The notes under the pieces were generated by a model. It made no database searches and was not told the origin of the DNA. It saw only the letters and a list, made by a program, of their open reading frames with translations. This document shows positions 22,572 to 34,561 of a DNA stretch of 64,000 nucleotides, in pieces. The DNA comes from Stomoxys calcitrans (Eukaryota; Arthropoda; Insecta; Diptera; Muscidae). The position numbers were made by a program, and so were the translations under genes. The first letter of the stretch is position 1; every line of letters begins with the position of its first letter. The stretch covers positions 181,142,151 through 181,206,150 of the forward strand of contig NC_081555.1 of NCBI RefSeq assembly GCF_963082655.1. Direction: 5' to 3'.

Positions 22572-25500
22572 CTGAAGTGAAAGCGAGCGACAATTGAATT
22601 TCATCAATTAATGACAAAACCAAAGAAGGCAGCCACCATATAATACCTACCTGCTCTTGGCAAAATTAACCCACAGCGATAGCATGATATCTCGTACCTT
22701 TAAATCCTTCACAGTTGGAGAGGCGCTTACGAATAGCTCTTTGGCTATTGGAAAGAGATATTGCAACTCATCAGCATGGCAAGCACCTGAAAGATTTACA
22801 TACTCAATAAAATCGTATTCCATTATGGTTATCCCCCTTTTTACCATAGAACATTTCTCTTCCTCCTTTGAATAGTTCCGAAAAGCTTGCAGCGCCTTTA
22901 TGCTCGAACAAATAGACAAAAGTAGGGCCCACCTTTTGGCTGTTCTTTTTGAAATTGCTCATACGCAAACGAATGTATTCGTCGATACCAGCAACAAACC
23001 AGCCGTCCGATATAAGCTTTAAATGGGTGAAAATAAGAACAAGTAAAAGTGTGCTAAGTTCGGCGGGGCCGAACCGGGGGAACCCACTACCATAAATTCT
23101 GATAAAAATGTACACAAAACAAGAAGCAAAATGGAGAGATGGGTTTATATGGGAGCTGTATGAAGCTATTGATAGATTCAGACCATATAAGACAGGTATG
23201 TTGAAAGAGAGAAGCCGTTGTATAAAATTTCTTCCAAATCGTATGAGAATTGCGACCTCTAGAAGCTCAAGAAGTCAAAACGGGAGATCGGTTTATATGG
23301 CAGCTATATCAGGTTTTGAACCGATTTGAACTATACTTAGCGCCGTTGTTGGAAGTCATAACAAAACACCTCATGCAAAAACATGGACCGATTTGGCATT
23401 TATACAATCCCAATCAACCTACACTAATAAAAAGAATTTGTGCAAAATTTCAAGCGGCTAGCTTAACTCCTTCGAAAGTTTGCGTGCAACAGCCAGACGG
23501 ACGGACAGACGAACGGACGGACATGGCTAGATCGACTTGAAATGACATTACGATCAAGAATATATATGTATTTTATGGGCTCTCAGACGCATATTTCGAG
23601 GTGTTACAAACAGAATGACGAAACTAGTATACCCCCATCCTATGATGGAGGGTGTAATAAATCTATTTGAAGGGCATTATTTTATTCTACATACCAAACT
23701 TCTGTCAAACTAGCAAAACTGGAAGCTTCTAGGAACCGAATAAGGATGATCCGAAGACCGGTTTATATGGGAGCTATATCAGGTTATAGAACGATTTGGA
23801 CATCCTTCTTGAATTTGGCCCAGATCGGTCCAGATTTGGATATAGCTGCCATATAGACCGATCTCTCGATTTAAGGTCTTGGTCCCATAAAAGGCGCATT
23901 TATTATACGATCGCGCCGAAATTTGGGACAGTAAGTGAAGTAAGGCCCTTCGCCATCTTCCTGGAATATGGTACAGATTGGTCCAGAATTTGATATAGCG
24001 ATTTAAGGTCTTGGACCCATAAAACGCGTATTTATTGTCCAATTTTCCCGAAGTTTGGGACAGTGAGTTGTGTTAGTCCCTTCAACATTCTCCTTTGATT
24101 TGGCCCAGATCGTTCCAGATTTAAATATAGCTGCCATATAGACCGATCTCTCGATTTAGGGTCTTGGGCCCATAAAAGGCGCATTTATTATCCGATGACG
24201 TCGAAATTTGGCATAGTGAGTTGTGCTAGGTCCCTCGACATTTTTCTGCAATATGGCACAGATCGGTCCAGATTTGAATATATCTGCCATATTGCCCGAT
24301 CTCTCGATTTAAGGTCTTGGGCCCATAAAAGGCGTATTTATTGTCTGATTTCGCTGGAATTTGGGACAGTGAGTTGTTTAAGGTTCTTCGACAACTTTCT
24401 GCAATTTGGCCCGGATCAGTTTAGATTTTGATATAGCTGCCATGTAAACCGATCTCTCGATTTAAAGTCTTGGCCTCATAAAAGGCACATTTATAATCCG
24501 ATTTCACCGTATTGATTTATGTTAGGCTTTTCGACATCCGTGTCATATATGGTTCAGCTCGGTCTATATTTGGCTATGGCCAAAAATACCAATATTTTGT
24601 TCTACAAAATTGAACAATGACTTGTACTTAATAGACCACTCAATATCCGTGTCGAATTTGGTTTAAATCGGACCATATTTGGATAAAGCTGCTATGGGGG
24701 CATAAATTATGCATTTTCCACCGAAAGTTGGTATACCAGAGGTGGTGGGTATGTAAAGTTCGGCCCGGCCGATCTTAATGCGTTTGTACATTATGCTATT
24801 CCATTAAAAACCTATACCAATGTCCCAGTATGGGCCGATTTGAATCATATTCGGTTCAGGCACCGAGAAGTGTATATAAGTCATAATTTAAAAGTTCAAG
24901 GATATAACCGGTTTATAAATGAGGATTTTGTGGCTTAAGATCCCAGATCAGCAGATCAGTCCATATGGTAGCTATATCCCAACATGGTCTGATATGGACC
25001 ATACGCGGTTCGGATATCGGATGGCCAAGTCCAACTCCTTGTTGCAAATGTATTACAAAGTATGGTCCGATCTGGACCAAATTCGGTTCGAACACCAGAA
25101 GTCTGGTCTAACTCACTGCTTTAAATTTCGGCGAAATAGGAAAATGCGGCTTTTTATGGGCTTAACACCCTCAATCGGTAGATCGGTGTATATGGCAGCT
25201 GTATCCAAATATGGTACGATCGAGCTATGTATATTTGGGAAATTAGTTGGGAAATTGAATGTTTGCTCTCAGAACTCTAAACCCTTTTTGAGCTTTGCCC
25301 CTCTGACCAAATACAGGGTGCGCCAGAGAAACTTACTTATTTGAAAGAACAATTAAACAAAAGTACTTCAGTAATTATTTTAGATCTTTATATACGCACC
25401 ACTATAGGATAGGAATAGTCATTCCGTTTTCATAACACATCGAAATATCCATTTCCGACCCTACAAAGTATATATATGTATCTCGGATCGTCGTAGAATT

Positions 25501-28500
25501 CGAAGGGGATTTAACGATGTCCGTGTGTCTGTCCGTCCGTCTTTTGTAATCACGCGACTTTTAGCTGTACGCAGGTTAAGAACGGGCCAAATCGGACCAT
25601 ATTTGGATATATTGGCTTGCCCAAAAAGTAATTGCGGATTTTTTAAAAGAAAGTAAATGATTTTTTTATAAAACTTAGAATGAACTTTAATCAAATACCC
25701 TTTTTTTCTACAGCAAGCTAAAAGTAACAGCTGATAACTGACAGAAGAAAGAATGCAATTACAGAGTCACAAGCTGCGAAAAAAATTTTCAACGCCGACT
25801 ATATGAAAAGTCCGCAATTACTTTTTGGGCAACCCAATAGTTGTCATGAAATTTTAAATAGTGGGTTGTTTTAAACCTCCCGATATCCGACTCAAATATG
25901 GCTCAGATCGGACGATATTTAGATATAGCTGCCATATAAACCGATCTGCCTATCTACCGATCCGTGTCTAAATCCGCATAAATACGCATTTATTATCCGA
26001 TTTCGCAATTTTGGTCAGAAATTTAGCATGTAGTGTTACGTTAAGATTTCTAACAACTGCGTTAAGTATGGTCCGAATCGGTTTATAACCGGATATAGCT
26101 CCCATATAAACCGATCTCCCGATTTGACTCCGTAGCCCTTACAAGCCGCAATTTTTATCCGATTTGGCTGAAATTTTGCATGCGGTGTTCTGTTACGACT
26201 TCTAATAACTGTGCCAAATACGGTCCGAATCAGTCTATAACCTGATATTGCTCCCATGTAAACCGATCTCTCGATCATCCTTGTTCGGTTCATCCTTGCT
26301 GGTTTGGCAGAAATTTGCTATGTGGAATAAAATCATGCCCTTCAACTTAATTTATTTTGTGTACATTTTTAGCAGAATCCATGGTGGTGGGTTCTCAAGA
26401 TTCGGCCCGGTCGAACTTAGCTCGCTTGTACTGGTTATTCTCTAAGTCCTAGAGGGCGCAACTTTTATCCCATTTGGTTGATATGTTGCACAATGACATT
26501 TCCTCCAGCATCAATGCCAAGTGTGATTTACTTCGCTGTATTACCTGATATAGCTCTCAGATAAACCAATCTTCCGATTATACATTTGAGACCCTAGAGC
26601 GTGCAATTGGTATGCTCTTGGATTCTATTCCCCTTCACATATTAACTGAGCTCTTTCGTAGACATTTTTAGCAGAATTCATGGAGGTCGTTTTAAATTTT
26701 GGAAAATTGTTTCTTGGCTACTTACATCAGTTATATTTTGGGAATTATACTTGTCATAGTTATGGCCATTCTTAAGGTAGAATTTCTCCAACTTTTTAGT
26801 GATTTTCTGCTGTTCTGCATTGCCCAAATGGTCATAGTTTAGAACGATGGGCAAGACTTTGTGGAATTTGGCTTTAAAATCCTTTAAAACATCGGGAATA
26901 TTCAAGAGAGAAGCGGTTTTCAGCAGACCTTCCTCAGAGGTGACACCAATCATTATAGGCAGCTGCAGACCATGTGGTTGAGAAGCGGAGCGTGGCAAGA
27001 CTGTTAGGAAAGCATCGGGATGGTCGGGTTCCACGACTGGTGGGAATGGTATCATGGGATCAAAGTCCCAATCCTAAATTTTAAAATTTCAAATGCTCAA
27101 AGAAATGTCACGTGGATCACAAGGTTTTCACTTACAAAGAGATCGTAAATGGTGGCCACAATATCATTTGCTGGCTTCTCTCTTAGGCACTCCAACATTC
27201 TAGGCCAGTTACCATCACTGGGGCATCCCACAAGCTTAGCCATTTTCCTGGCCCTTTGCGAGGGCACTCCTTTGTGGGCTGGTTGGGCCCAAGGATTAAA
27301 GTAGGCTCCCGACTGGACAATGCCTCTATGGAAAAGACCCTTGGATTTCTCGGACAACATGTGGTAGGTGACACTGGCTCCTCCAGCACTTTCTCCAAAA
27401 ATCGTAACACTATTAGGATTGCCACCGAATGAGGCTATATTGGCCTTGATCCACTTTAAAACCTCCAGTTGATCTTTTAGGCCAAAGTTGCCTGGACAAT
27501 CCACAGTCTCGGTACTCAAAAAACCCAGGGGGCCTAAACGGAAATTGGCAGAAACTAAAATAATATCATGATTCAACAAAAAGTCAGGACCATAGAAGCT
27601 GCTTATGCCAGAACCGCATTCCCAGCCACCGCCATGGAATCACACCATAACGGGCAATGGTTCATTGCTTTCCGGTGCCTATAAAATTTAAGAAGGCAAA
27701 CACTTTTAAATGTAGAATAAAATGTTTAAGAGAAAATATACCTCGGGTGTGTAAACATTCAGATACAAACAATCCTCGCTGCCTTCGAGTATCATATCTC
27801 TGCGGAAGGGATCACGTTGAGTGCACTTGGGTGAATCTTCGATGACATGTTTCTCCCCACTCCACGCTCTATAGGGAACAGGGTGCTGAAAATGAATTAA
27901 ATTAATGTTGGAATTTGTTTTCAAAGGTACTTGTAACAAACTAATTGTAAATATTGTATATTGTAACTCCTCGAAATATTCCTCTGAGGCCCCATAAAGT
28001 ATATATATTCTTAATCGTCATATCATTTTAAGTCGATCTAGCCATGTCCGTGCGTCCATCCGTCCGTCCGTCCATCCATCCGCCTGTCCGTCCATCCGCC
28101 CGTCCGTCCATCCGTCCGTCCGTCCGTCCATCCGTCCGTCCGTCCGTCCGTCCATCCGTCCGTCCATCCGTCCGTCCATCCGTCCATCCGTCCGTCCATC
28201 CGTCCGTCCATCCGTCCGTCCGTCCATCCGTCCGTCCATCCGTCCGTCCATCCGTCCGTCCATCCGTCCGTCCATCCGTCCGTCCGTCCGTCCATCCGTC
28301 CGTCCATCCGTCCGTCCATCCGTCCGTCCATCCGTCCGTCCATCCGTCCGTCCATCCGTCCGTCCATCCGTCCGTCCATCCGTCCGTCCATCCGTCCGTC
28401 CATCCGTCCGTCCATCCGTCCATCCGTCCGTCCGTCCGTCCATCCGTCCGTCCGTCCGTCCGTCCATCCGTCCGTCCGTCCATCCGTCCGTCCGTCCATC

Positions 28501-31500
28501 CGTCCGTCCATCCGTCCGTCCATCCGTCCGTCCATCCGTCCGTCCATCCGTCCGTCCATCCGTCCGTCCATCCGTCCGTCCATCCGTCTGTCCATCCGTC
28601 CGTCCATCCGTCCGTCCATCCGTCCGTCCATCCGTCCGTCCATCCGTCCGTCCATCCGTCCGTCCATCCGTCCGTCCATCCGTCCGTCCATCCGTCCGTC
28701 CATCCGTCCGTCCATCCGTCCGTCCATCCGTCCGTCCATCCGTCCGTCCATCCATCCGTCCGTCCATCCGTCCGTCCATCCGTCCGTCCATCCGTCCGTC
28801 CATCCGTCCGTCCGTCCGTCCATCCGTCCGTCCATCCGTCCGTCCATCCGTCCGTCCATCCGTCCGTCCGTCCATCCGTCCGTCCATCCGTCCGTCCATC
28901 CGTCCGTCCATCCGTCCGTCCATCCGTCCGTCCATCCGTCCGTCCGTCCATCCGTCCGTCCATCCGTCCGTCCATCCGTCCGTCCATCCGTCCGTCCATC
29001 CGTCCGTCCATCCGTCCGTCCATCCGTCCGTCCATCCGTCCGTCCATCCGTCCGTCCATCCGTCCGTCCATCCGTCCATCCGTCCGTCCATCCGTCCGTC
29101 CATCCGTCCGTCCATCCGTCCGTCCATCCGTCCGTCCATCCGTCCGTCCATCCGTCCGTCCATCCGTCCGTCCATCCGTCCGTCCATCCGTCCGTCCATC
29201 CGTCCGTCCATCCGTCCGTCCATCCGTCCGTCCATCCGTCCGTCCATCCGTCCGTCCATCCTTCCGTCCATCCGTCCATCCGTCCGTCCATCCGTCCGTC
29301 CGTCCATCCGTCCGTCCATCCGTCCGTCCATCCGTCCGTCCATCCGTCCGTCCATCCATCCGTCCGTCCATCCGTCCGTCCGTCCATCCGTCCGTCCATC
29401 CGTCCGTCCATCCGTCCGTCCATCCGTCCGTCCATCCGTCCGTCCATCCGTCCGTCCATCCGTCCGTCCATCCGTCCGTCCATCCGTCCGTCCATCCGTC
29501 CGTCCATCCGTCCGTCCATCCGTCCGTCCATCCGTCCGTCCATCCGTCCGTCCATCCGTCCGTCCATCCGTCCGTCCGTCCATCCGTCCGTCCATCCGTC
29601 CGTCCATCCGTCCGTCCGTCCATCCGTCCGTCCATCCGTCCATCCGTCCGTCCATCCGTCCGTCCATCCGTCCGTCCATCCGTCCGTCCATCCGTCCGTC
29701 CATCCGTCCGTCCATCCGTCCGTCCATCCGTCCGTCCATCCGTCCGTCCATCCGTCCGTCCATCCGTCCGTCCATCCTTCCGTCCATCCGATTTGGCTGA
29801 AAATTTGCATTAGGTGTTTTGTTACGATTTCCAATAACTGCATTAAGTCTGGTTGAAATCGGTCCATAACCTGACATAGTTGTCATATAAACCGATCTGG
29901 GGTCTTAACTTCTTCAACCTCTACAGGGCGCAATTGTTATCCGATTCGGATGAAATTTTACATGAGGTGTTTTGTTATGACTTCCAAAAACTGTGGTAAG
30001 TATGGTTTAAATGTGTCTATAATTTGGTATAGCTGCCATATAAACCGATCTAGGGTCTTGACTTCTTGAGGCACTAGAGAGCGCAATTCATATCGGATTT
30101 AGCTGAAATTTTGCATGAGGTGTTTTATTATGACTTCCAACAACAGTAGTAAGAATAGTCCAAATTGGTCCATAACCTGATATAGCTGCCATATAAACCG
30201 TCCTTGGGTCATGACTTCTAGAGCTTCTAGAGGGCGCAATTCTTATTGGATTTGGCTGAAAATGTGCACATGTCGTTTTGGCATGATTTCCAACAACTGT
30301 GCCAAGTATAGTCTATATTAGTCTATAACCAGATATAGTCGCCATATAAACCGATCTCCCGAAAAGACTTCTTGAGCCTCTAGAGGGCACAATTCTTATT
30401 GGATTTGGCCGAAATTTTGCACTAAGTGCTTAATTTTGACTTTCAATAACTGTGTTATGTATGGTCTAAATCACTCCATATCCTGATATAGCCGCCATAT
30501 AAACCGATCTTCCGATTAGACTTCTTGGAATTCTAAAGGGCGAAATTCTTTTCCAATATGGTTGAAATTTTGCATATGCCGTTTTCGTATGACTTTCAAA
30601 AACTGTTCCAAGTATGGTCCAAATTGGCATATAACCTGATAAAGCTGCTATATAAACCGATCTCCCAGTTTGAGTTTTTCAGCCTCTAGAGGGAGCAGTT
30701 ATTACTCGATTTGCCTTAAATTTTGGAGGCGGTGTTTTTCTATGACTGGTGTTTTTCTATTCGGAAAAGTAATTTAAAGAACTAGAAAAATGCGATCCAT
30801 GGTGGGATTCGGCCCGGCCGAATTTAGCACGCTTTTACTTGTTTTGCACAGTGTATGGCATAATCGCACTGCCTTAAATTTGGATTTCTTAACATAATGC
30901 TTCTGTACCATTTATTTTAATTTTTGCATTTTCATACCCACCACCATAGGATGGAGGAATACTAATCTAGTCATTCCGTTTGTAACACCTCGAAATATTC
31001 GTCTAAGACCCCATAAAGTATATATATTCTTGATCGTCTCGACATTCCGAGTCGATCTAGCCATGTCAGTCCCTTCGTCCGTCCGTCTGTCAAAATCAGG
31101 ATAGACGTCGAACGCGTAAAGCTAGCCGCTCAAAATTTTTCAAAGATACTAAGTATTGATGTAGGTCGTTGGGGATTGCAAATGGGGTCACATCGGTTCA
31201 GATTTAGATATAACTCCCATATAAACCGATTTCCCGAACTGATTTCTTGAGCCCTTACAAGCTGCAATTTTTGTCCGTTTTGGATGAAATTTTGCACGTA
31301 GTGTTCTGTTATGACTTCCAATAACTGTGTCACGGTTCAAATCGGTATATAACGTGATATATCTCCCATATAAACCGATCTCCCGATTTGACTTCTTGAG
31401 TCCTTACAACCTGCAATTTTTGTCCGATTTGGCTGAAATTTTGCATACGAAGTTCTGTTACGACTTCCGATTTCCAATATCCAACATTCAACAATCAGTC

Positions 31501-32170
31501 TAGAACCTGATATAGCTTTCATGTAAACCGTTCTCTCGATCATCCTTGTTCGGTTTCTAAAAGCTTTAATTTAGATAATGTTATGCCCTTCAACTAAATT
31601 TATTTTGTGTAAATTTTTAGTAGAATCCCATGGTGGTGGGTTCCCAAGATTCGTCCCGGCCGAACTTATCACGCTTTTACTTGTTTTTTTTATTTTCAAA
31701 TTTTCACAATTAAATTCCAATGAGTGACCGACGGCTTAACACCACAAATTTTTAATCATTGTCTTTAGAAGTAAATCACTAAACGATTGAAACTAGGAGC
31801 ACAAAAAAAGCGATTTATATTTCTTTTCAATTGTATTTGTTAGATTTTTTAACTTTTCTTTGTCCACATTCTCGTATATAATTTTTAACAACTTTTAGCA
31901 CACCTTAAAACGCAACTCTCCCAAAGGAGGTTCTGCATAGGGCACACCCATGAAAGCACGCATGTGACGTCCTTTATGCGTTAGCAGATGACGTCCCACC
32001 AATATACCGCCGTGTGGGAGTTGAACCTTCAGCTGAGGTGAGGTACGCGCTTCTGAGGTGCCATCTCTTTGTAAAATCAAACAAATCACGGCAAGCAAGA
32101 GATGCGTCTTTATTGCGCAAAAGCAAAAAGACCGACGACGATCATTCGTAACGGACGAGACCAACGACAT
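22361..32170 (-). CDS. Secreted type-B carboxylesterase, 7 exons, with one in-frame TGA (possible pseudogene)
   Basis: Alpha/beta-hydrolase of the carboxylesterase (COesterase) family; such enzymes hydrolyse carboxyl esters. The exact clade (juvenile hormone esterase, alpha- or beta-esterase) cannot be settled here. Exons on the minus strand: 32170-31904, 27885-27742, 27678-27136, 27073-26726, 23016-22845, 22786-22651, 22571-22361, stop TAG. All junctions are GT-AG with matching phases, 606 codons including the internal TGA. Residues about 19-33 form a hydrophobic signal segment. Seen: [30 protein letters not shown], oxyanion loop HGGG (152-155), nucleophile elbow GESAGG (Ser about 234), GVTSEEG (Glu about 365) and [12 protein letters not shown] (His about 495), so the triad is complete. 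No C-terminal membrane anchor. Defect: codon 150 is TGA at the place of the usual Trp before FHGGG. Length and every other feature look functional. Confidence 0.85.
22651..22786 (-). CDS. Carboxylesterase exon 6 with catalytic His
   Basis: Joined across a 58-base intron (acceptor CTTTCAG). Opens [13 protein letters not shown], where His completes the triad, then ends [11 protein letters not shown], phase 2, donor AG|GTAGGT. Confidence 0.9.
22845..23016 (-). CDS. Carboxylesterase exon 5
   Basis: Acceptor TTTAAAG at 23017; starts [18 protein letters not shown] and runs to GGREMFY, phase 1 out at GTAAAA. A modular element ends only about 20 bases upstream of this acceptor. Confidence 0.88.
23038..23657 (-). 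mobile_element. Modular repeat element, family A
   Basis: Reverse orientation: starts AACAAGTAAAAGTGTGC, GTTCGGCGGGGCCGAAC, ends CCTATGATGGAGGGTGTAA. In the intron before esterase exon 5. Confidence 0.82.
23695..25350 (+). mobile_element. Modular repeats, family B-like, with tail at 24740-24792
   Basis: Modules TAGACCGATCTCTCGATTTA with CCCATAAAAGGCG recur from 23800 to 24550. The tail is GAGGTGGTGGGTATGTAAAG plus CGGCCCGGCCGATCTTAATG. Degenerate fragments continue to about 25350. Confidence 0.7.
25387..26435 (+). mobile_element. Modular repeat element carrying a MITE
   Basis: Head TATACGCACCACTATAGG, GTCCGTCCGTC stretch near 25530, mariner-type MITE at 25612-25837, modules, then ATGGTGGTGGGTTCTCAAG and CGGCCCGGTCGAACTTAGC. 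Confidence 0.78.
25612..25837. mobile_element. Mariner-type MITE, copy 1
   Basis: Inverted ends TTGGCTTGCCCAAAAAGTAA and TTACTTTTTGGGCAACCCAA, flanked by TA on both sides; 226 bases, no transposase. Ends resemble mariner-superfamily termini. Confidence 0.88.
26436..26690 (+). repeat. Module fragment, family A
   Basis: CCTAGAGGGCGCAAC and ACCTGATATAGCTCTC modules continue up to esterase exon 4. Confidence 0.6.
26726..27073 (-). CDS. Carboxylesterase exon 4 with catalytic Glu
   Basis: 116 codons, phase 0 both ends, acceptor AAATTTAG, donor GAT|GTAAGT. Carries [16 protein letters not shown] and MIGVTSEEG, where the first Glu is the triad acid. Confidence 0.9.
27136..27678 (-). CDS. Carboxylesterase exon 3 with nucleophile Ser and internal TGA
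   Basis: 181 codons, phase 0 both ends, donor TTT|GTAAGTG. Order: LPVMV, TGA (27642-27640), [11 protein letters not shown], then [41 protein letters not shown] and [10 protein letters not shown]. Apart from the TGA the reading frame is clean. Confidence 0.88.
27640..27642 (-). other. In-frame TGA in carboxylesterase exon 3
   Basis: The codon before Phe-His-Gly-Gly-Gly is TGA, where carboxylesterases have Trp (TGG). A single G-to-A change explains it. The surrounding frame is intact on both sides. Confidence 0.85.
27742..27885 (-). CDS. Carboxylesterase exon 2
   Basis: Acceptor TTTTCAG at 27886; 48 codons, phase 0 both ends; donor GAG|GTATAT. Contains [10 protein letters not shown] and [15 protein letters not shown], a highly conserved esterase block whose Cys forms a disulfide in the family. 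Confidence 0.9.
27961..30843 (+). mobile_element. Modular element, family A, containing an expanded minisatellite
   Basis: Starts inside the head at TTGTAACTCCTCGAAATATT, runs through GTCGATCTAGCCATG into the CCGT array (28045-29790), then modules and tail GGCCCGGCCGAATTTAGCAC...ACTTGTT. In esterase intron 1. Confidence 0.85.
28045..29790. repeat. (CCGT/CCAT)n minisatellite, 1746 bp
   Basis: Uninterrupted array of 4-base units, mainly CCGTCCGTCCAT 12-mers with phase slips. Because the unit length is not a multiple of three and no unit contains a stop, long open frames ([16 protein letters not shown]) appear on both strands; these are not genes. It occupies the place of the short GTCCGTCCGTCTGTC block of other family A heads. 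Confidence 0.98.
30931..31685 (+). mobile_element. Modular repeat element (A modules, CCCACCACC head)
   Basis: Head CATACCCACCACCATAGG, GTCCGTCCGTCTGTC near 31078, modules, ATGGTGGTGGGTTCCCAAG, tail GTCCCGGCCGAACTTATCAC. In esterase intron 1, about 220 bases from exon 1. Confidence 0.83.
31904..32170 (-). CDS. Carboxylesterase exon 1, signal peptide and N-terminus
   Basis: ATG at 32170-32168. Signal-like core [11 protein letters not shown], then the family's early motifs [13 protein letters not shown] entry and [16 protein letters not shown]. Donor AAG|GTGTGC leaves phase 0. Next exon is 4 kb away. Confidence 0.8.
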
Positions 32171-33256
32171 CTTGCGCGTACGAATTTGGAACTCAGACTG
32201 GGCTTTGCCATGTCAGAGTTGGTGGTTTAATAGAATTTCATCCAATCCAATGCCGACCATTTCCGATGTGTGCTAGACTTCAAAATCAACTCACGCCAGT
32301 GGTGTGTTTGTCTGTTTGCCGTTTTGTCCATCTAACTGTTGGTACCTGCTGCTTGACGAGAGATTTCGTAAGATTTTTTTCTTTACACTCGAATGACTTT
32401 GAATTTTTGTTTTTTGAGTGTAGTGAAGATCTCGCCAATAGGTTTGGAGACTTTTTAGAGAACATTTCGCACAAGGCGTTCGGCATTGATTTACTCATTC
32501 AATATTCCAAAATGAGTTTGGAGAAAAGTAAGATGTTTGTGACAACATCTATACAGGTTCGTTTTTTTTTTTTAAATTTGTAGTACTCATAGCCAGAGTT
32601 TTTTTTATTTTTTTATTTTAAATTAAATGAGATCTTCATAGAGAGTAATTGCGTTATTATACTTTGTAGGGAGTCATAATTTTGTATTCAAACCGGAATC
32701 ATCAATTGTCTGAGTAATAGAAGGCAGCCAACGTGAAAGGCTTTGCTTGTCTTGGTAACATCGTAATAAACTCAAAATTGAAAAAAAAAAACAAATATCG
32801 CCTACAGGTAATGAAATACACTGGATAGGTCTCTATCCCAGTAATGTATAGCAATATTGTCTACTACAACTTATTATCCCAATTTGCGCTTTTATATGCC
32901 CAAGAAGTTTAATCGAGATATTGGTTTATACGACAACTATCTCTAGGCTAGGTAAGTTGGAAGGGGTAAAATGCAAATTTGCCCATGAACATTCTATTAA
33001 GGAACAGCGGGGTAACACTTTTCTTATATCAATGAGTAGAGTCCGTTACAAGATTTAAGAGCAATGTTATGGGATCTTTTTTTATTGCCCGAACTAGAAG
33101 TATGTACGTGAGTTGTCGTGAGACTCGACTCCAATCACATGATCGTGCGTGACCGTGATTAAATCAAAATTATCGTGCTTGGGCGTGAGTGAATGTAATC
33201 CCCCTCACGACACTAATCATGACTCACGGCTCACCAGAAAATCAAGATTAACGGTA
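32171..33256. other. Esterase upstream flank
   Basis: Upstream of esterase exon 1; should hold its promoter, but I see no clear TATA/Inr pair. A SINE tail fragment lies at 32971-33080. Confidence 0.4.
32971..33080 (-). repeat. SINE family 1, 3' fragment
   Basis: Reverse tail GCAAATTTGCCCATGAACAT and ATCAATGAGTAGAGTCCG. Confidence 0.6.
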
Positions 33257-34556
33257 AACAAGTAAAAAGGCGTTAATTTCGCGCGGACCGAACTTTGGAT
33301 ACCCAACACCTCGGGTATATATGTAAACCACCTTTCGTCAAAATCCGGTGAAAAATGCATACCTTAGCAGCTATATCGAAATATGTACCGATTTGGGCCA
33401 AGTTGCAGAAAAATGTCGAAGGGCCTGACAAAACTCACTGTCCCAAATTTCAGCAAAATCTGACAATAAATGCGCCTTTTATGGGCCCAAAACCTGAAAT
33501 CGAGAGATCGGTTTATGTGGTAGCTATATGCAAATCTGAACCGATCTGGGCCAAATTGAAGAAGGATGTCGAAGTGTCTTACACAACCCACCGTTCCAAA
33601 TTTCGGCAAGATCGGACAATAAATTCGCATTTTATGGACCCAAAACCTTAAATCGAGAGATCGGTCAATAATACAGCTCTATCCAAATCTGGACCGATCT
33701 GTGCCATATTGCAGAAATATGTCGAGGGGCTTAACTTAACTTACTGTCCCAAATTTCGGCTACATCGGACAATAAATGGGCCTTTTATGGGCCCAAAACC
33801 TCAAACAGAGAGATCGGTCTATATGCCAGCTATATCCAAATCTGGACCGATCTGAGCCAAATTGAAGAATGACGTCGAAGGGCCTAACACAACTCACTGT
33901 CCCAAATTTTGGCTACATCGGACAATAAATGCGCCTTTTATGGGCCCAAAATCTCAAATCAAGAGATCGGTCTATATGGCAGCTATATCCAAATCTGGAT
34001 CGATCTGGGCCAAATTGAAGGAGGATGTCGAAAGGAGGACTCACTGTCCCAAATTTTGGAAAAACCGGACAATAAATGCACTTTTTATGGGCCCAAAACC
34101 TGAAATCGAGAGATCGGTCTATATGGCAGCTATATCCAAATCTGGACCGATCTGGGCAAAATTGGAGAAGGATGTCGAAGGGCTTCACACAACTCACTGT
34201 CCCAAAATTCAGCAAAATCGGATAATAAATGTGGCTTTTATGGGCCTATGACCCTAAATCGGCGCATCGGTCTATATGGGGGCTATATCAAGATATAGTC
34301 CGATATAGCCTATCTTCGAACTTAACTTGCTTATGGACAAAAAGAATCTGTGAAAAGTTCCGGCTCAATACCTCTATTATTAGAGACTGTAGCGTGATTT
34401 CAACAGACAGACGGACAGACATGGCGAGATCGTCTTAGATTTTTACGCTGATCAAGAATATATTTACTCTATAGGGTCGGAAATGGATATTTCGATGGGT
34501 TGCAAACGGAATGACAATATGAATATACCCCCTTCCTTCGGTGGTGGGTATAAAAA
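33257..34556 (-). mobile_element. Modular repeat element, family B (complete)
   Basis: Reverse orientation: AACAAGTAAAAAGGCGTTAA, worn palindrome GCGCGGACCGAAC, TACCCAACACCTCGGGTATA, about six modules, ACGGACAGACATGGCGAGATC, and head GGTGGTGGGTATAAAA. Confidence 0.85.
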
Positions 34557-34561
34557 GAAAA

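Noticed and set aside
22780..22850. Apparent frameshift in the esterase between GGREMFYG and CHADELQ
   Set aside because: A 58-base GT-AG intron (22844-22787) joins the two frames exactly as the family requires.
28018..29886. Very long open frames (up to 622 codons) of DGRT/DGRM or PSVR/PSVH repeats on both strands
   Set aside because: They are translations of a stop-free 4-base minisatellite; frames are open on both strands at once and have no unique sequence.
33355..34251. Recurrent peptides such as [10 protein letters not shown] and RFIWELYQV in many frames as a protein family
   Set aside because: They are translations of the roughly 150 bp DNA modules, appear on either strand and are constantly broken by stops.
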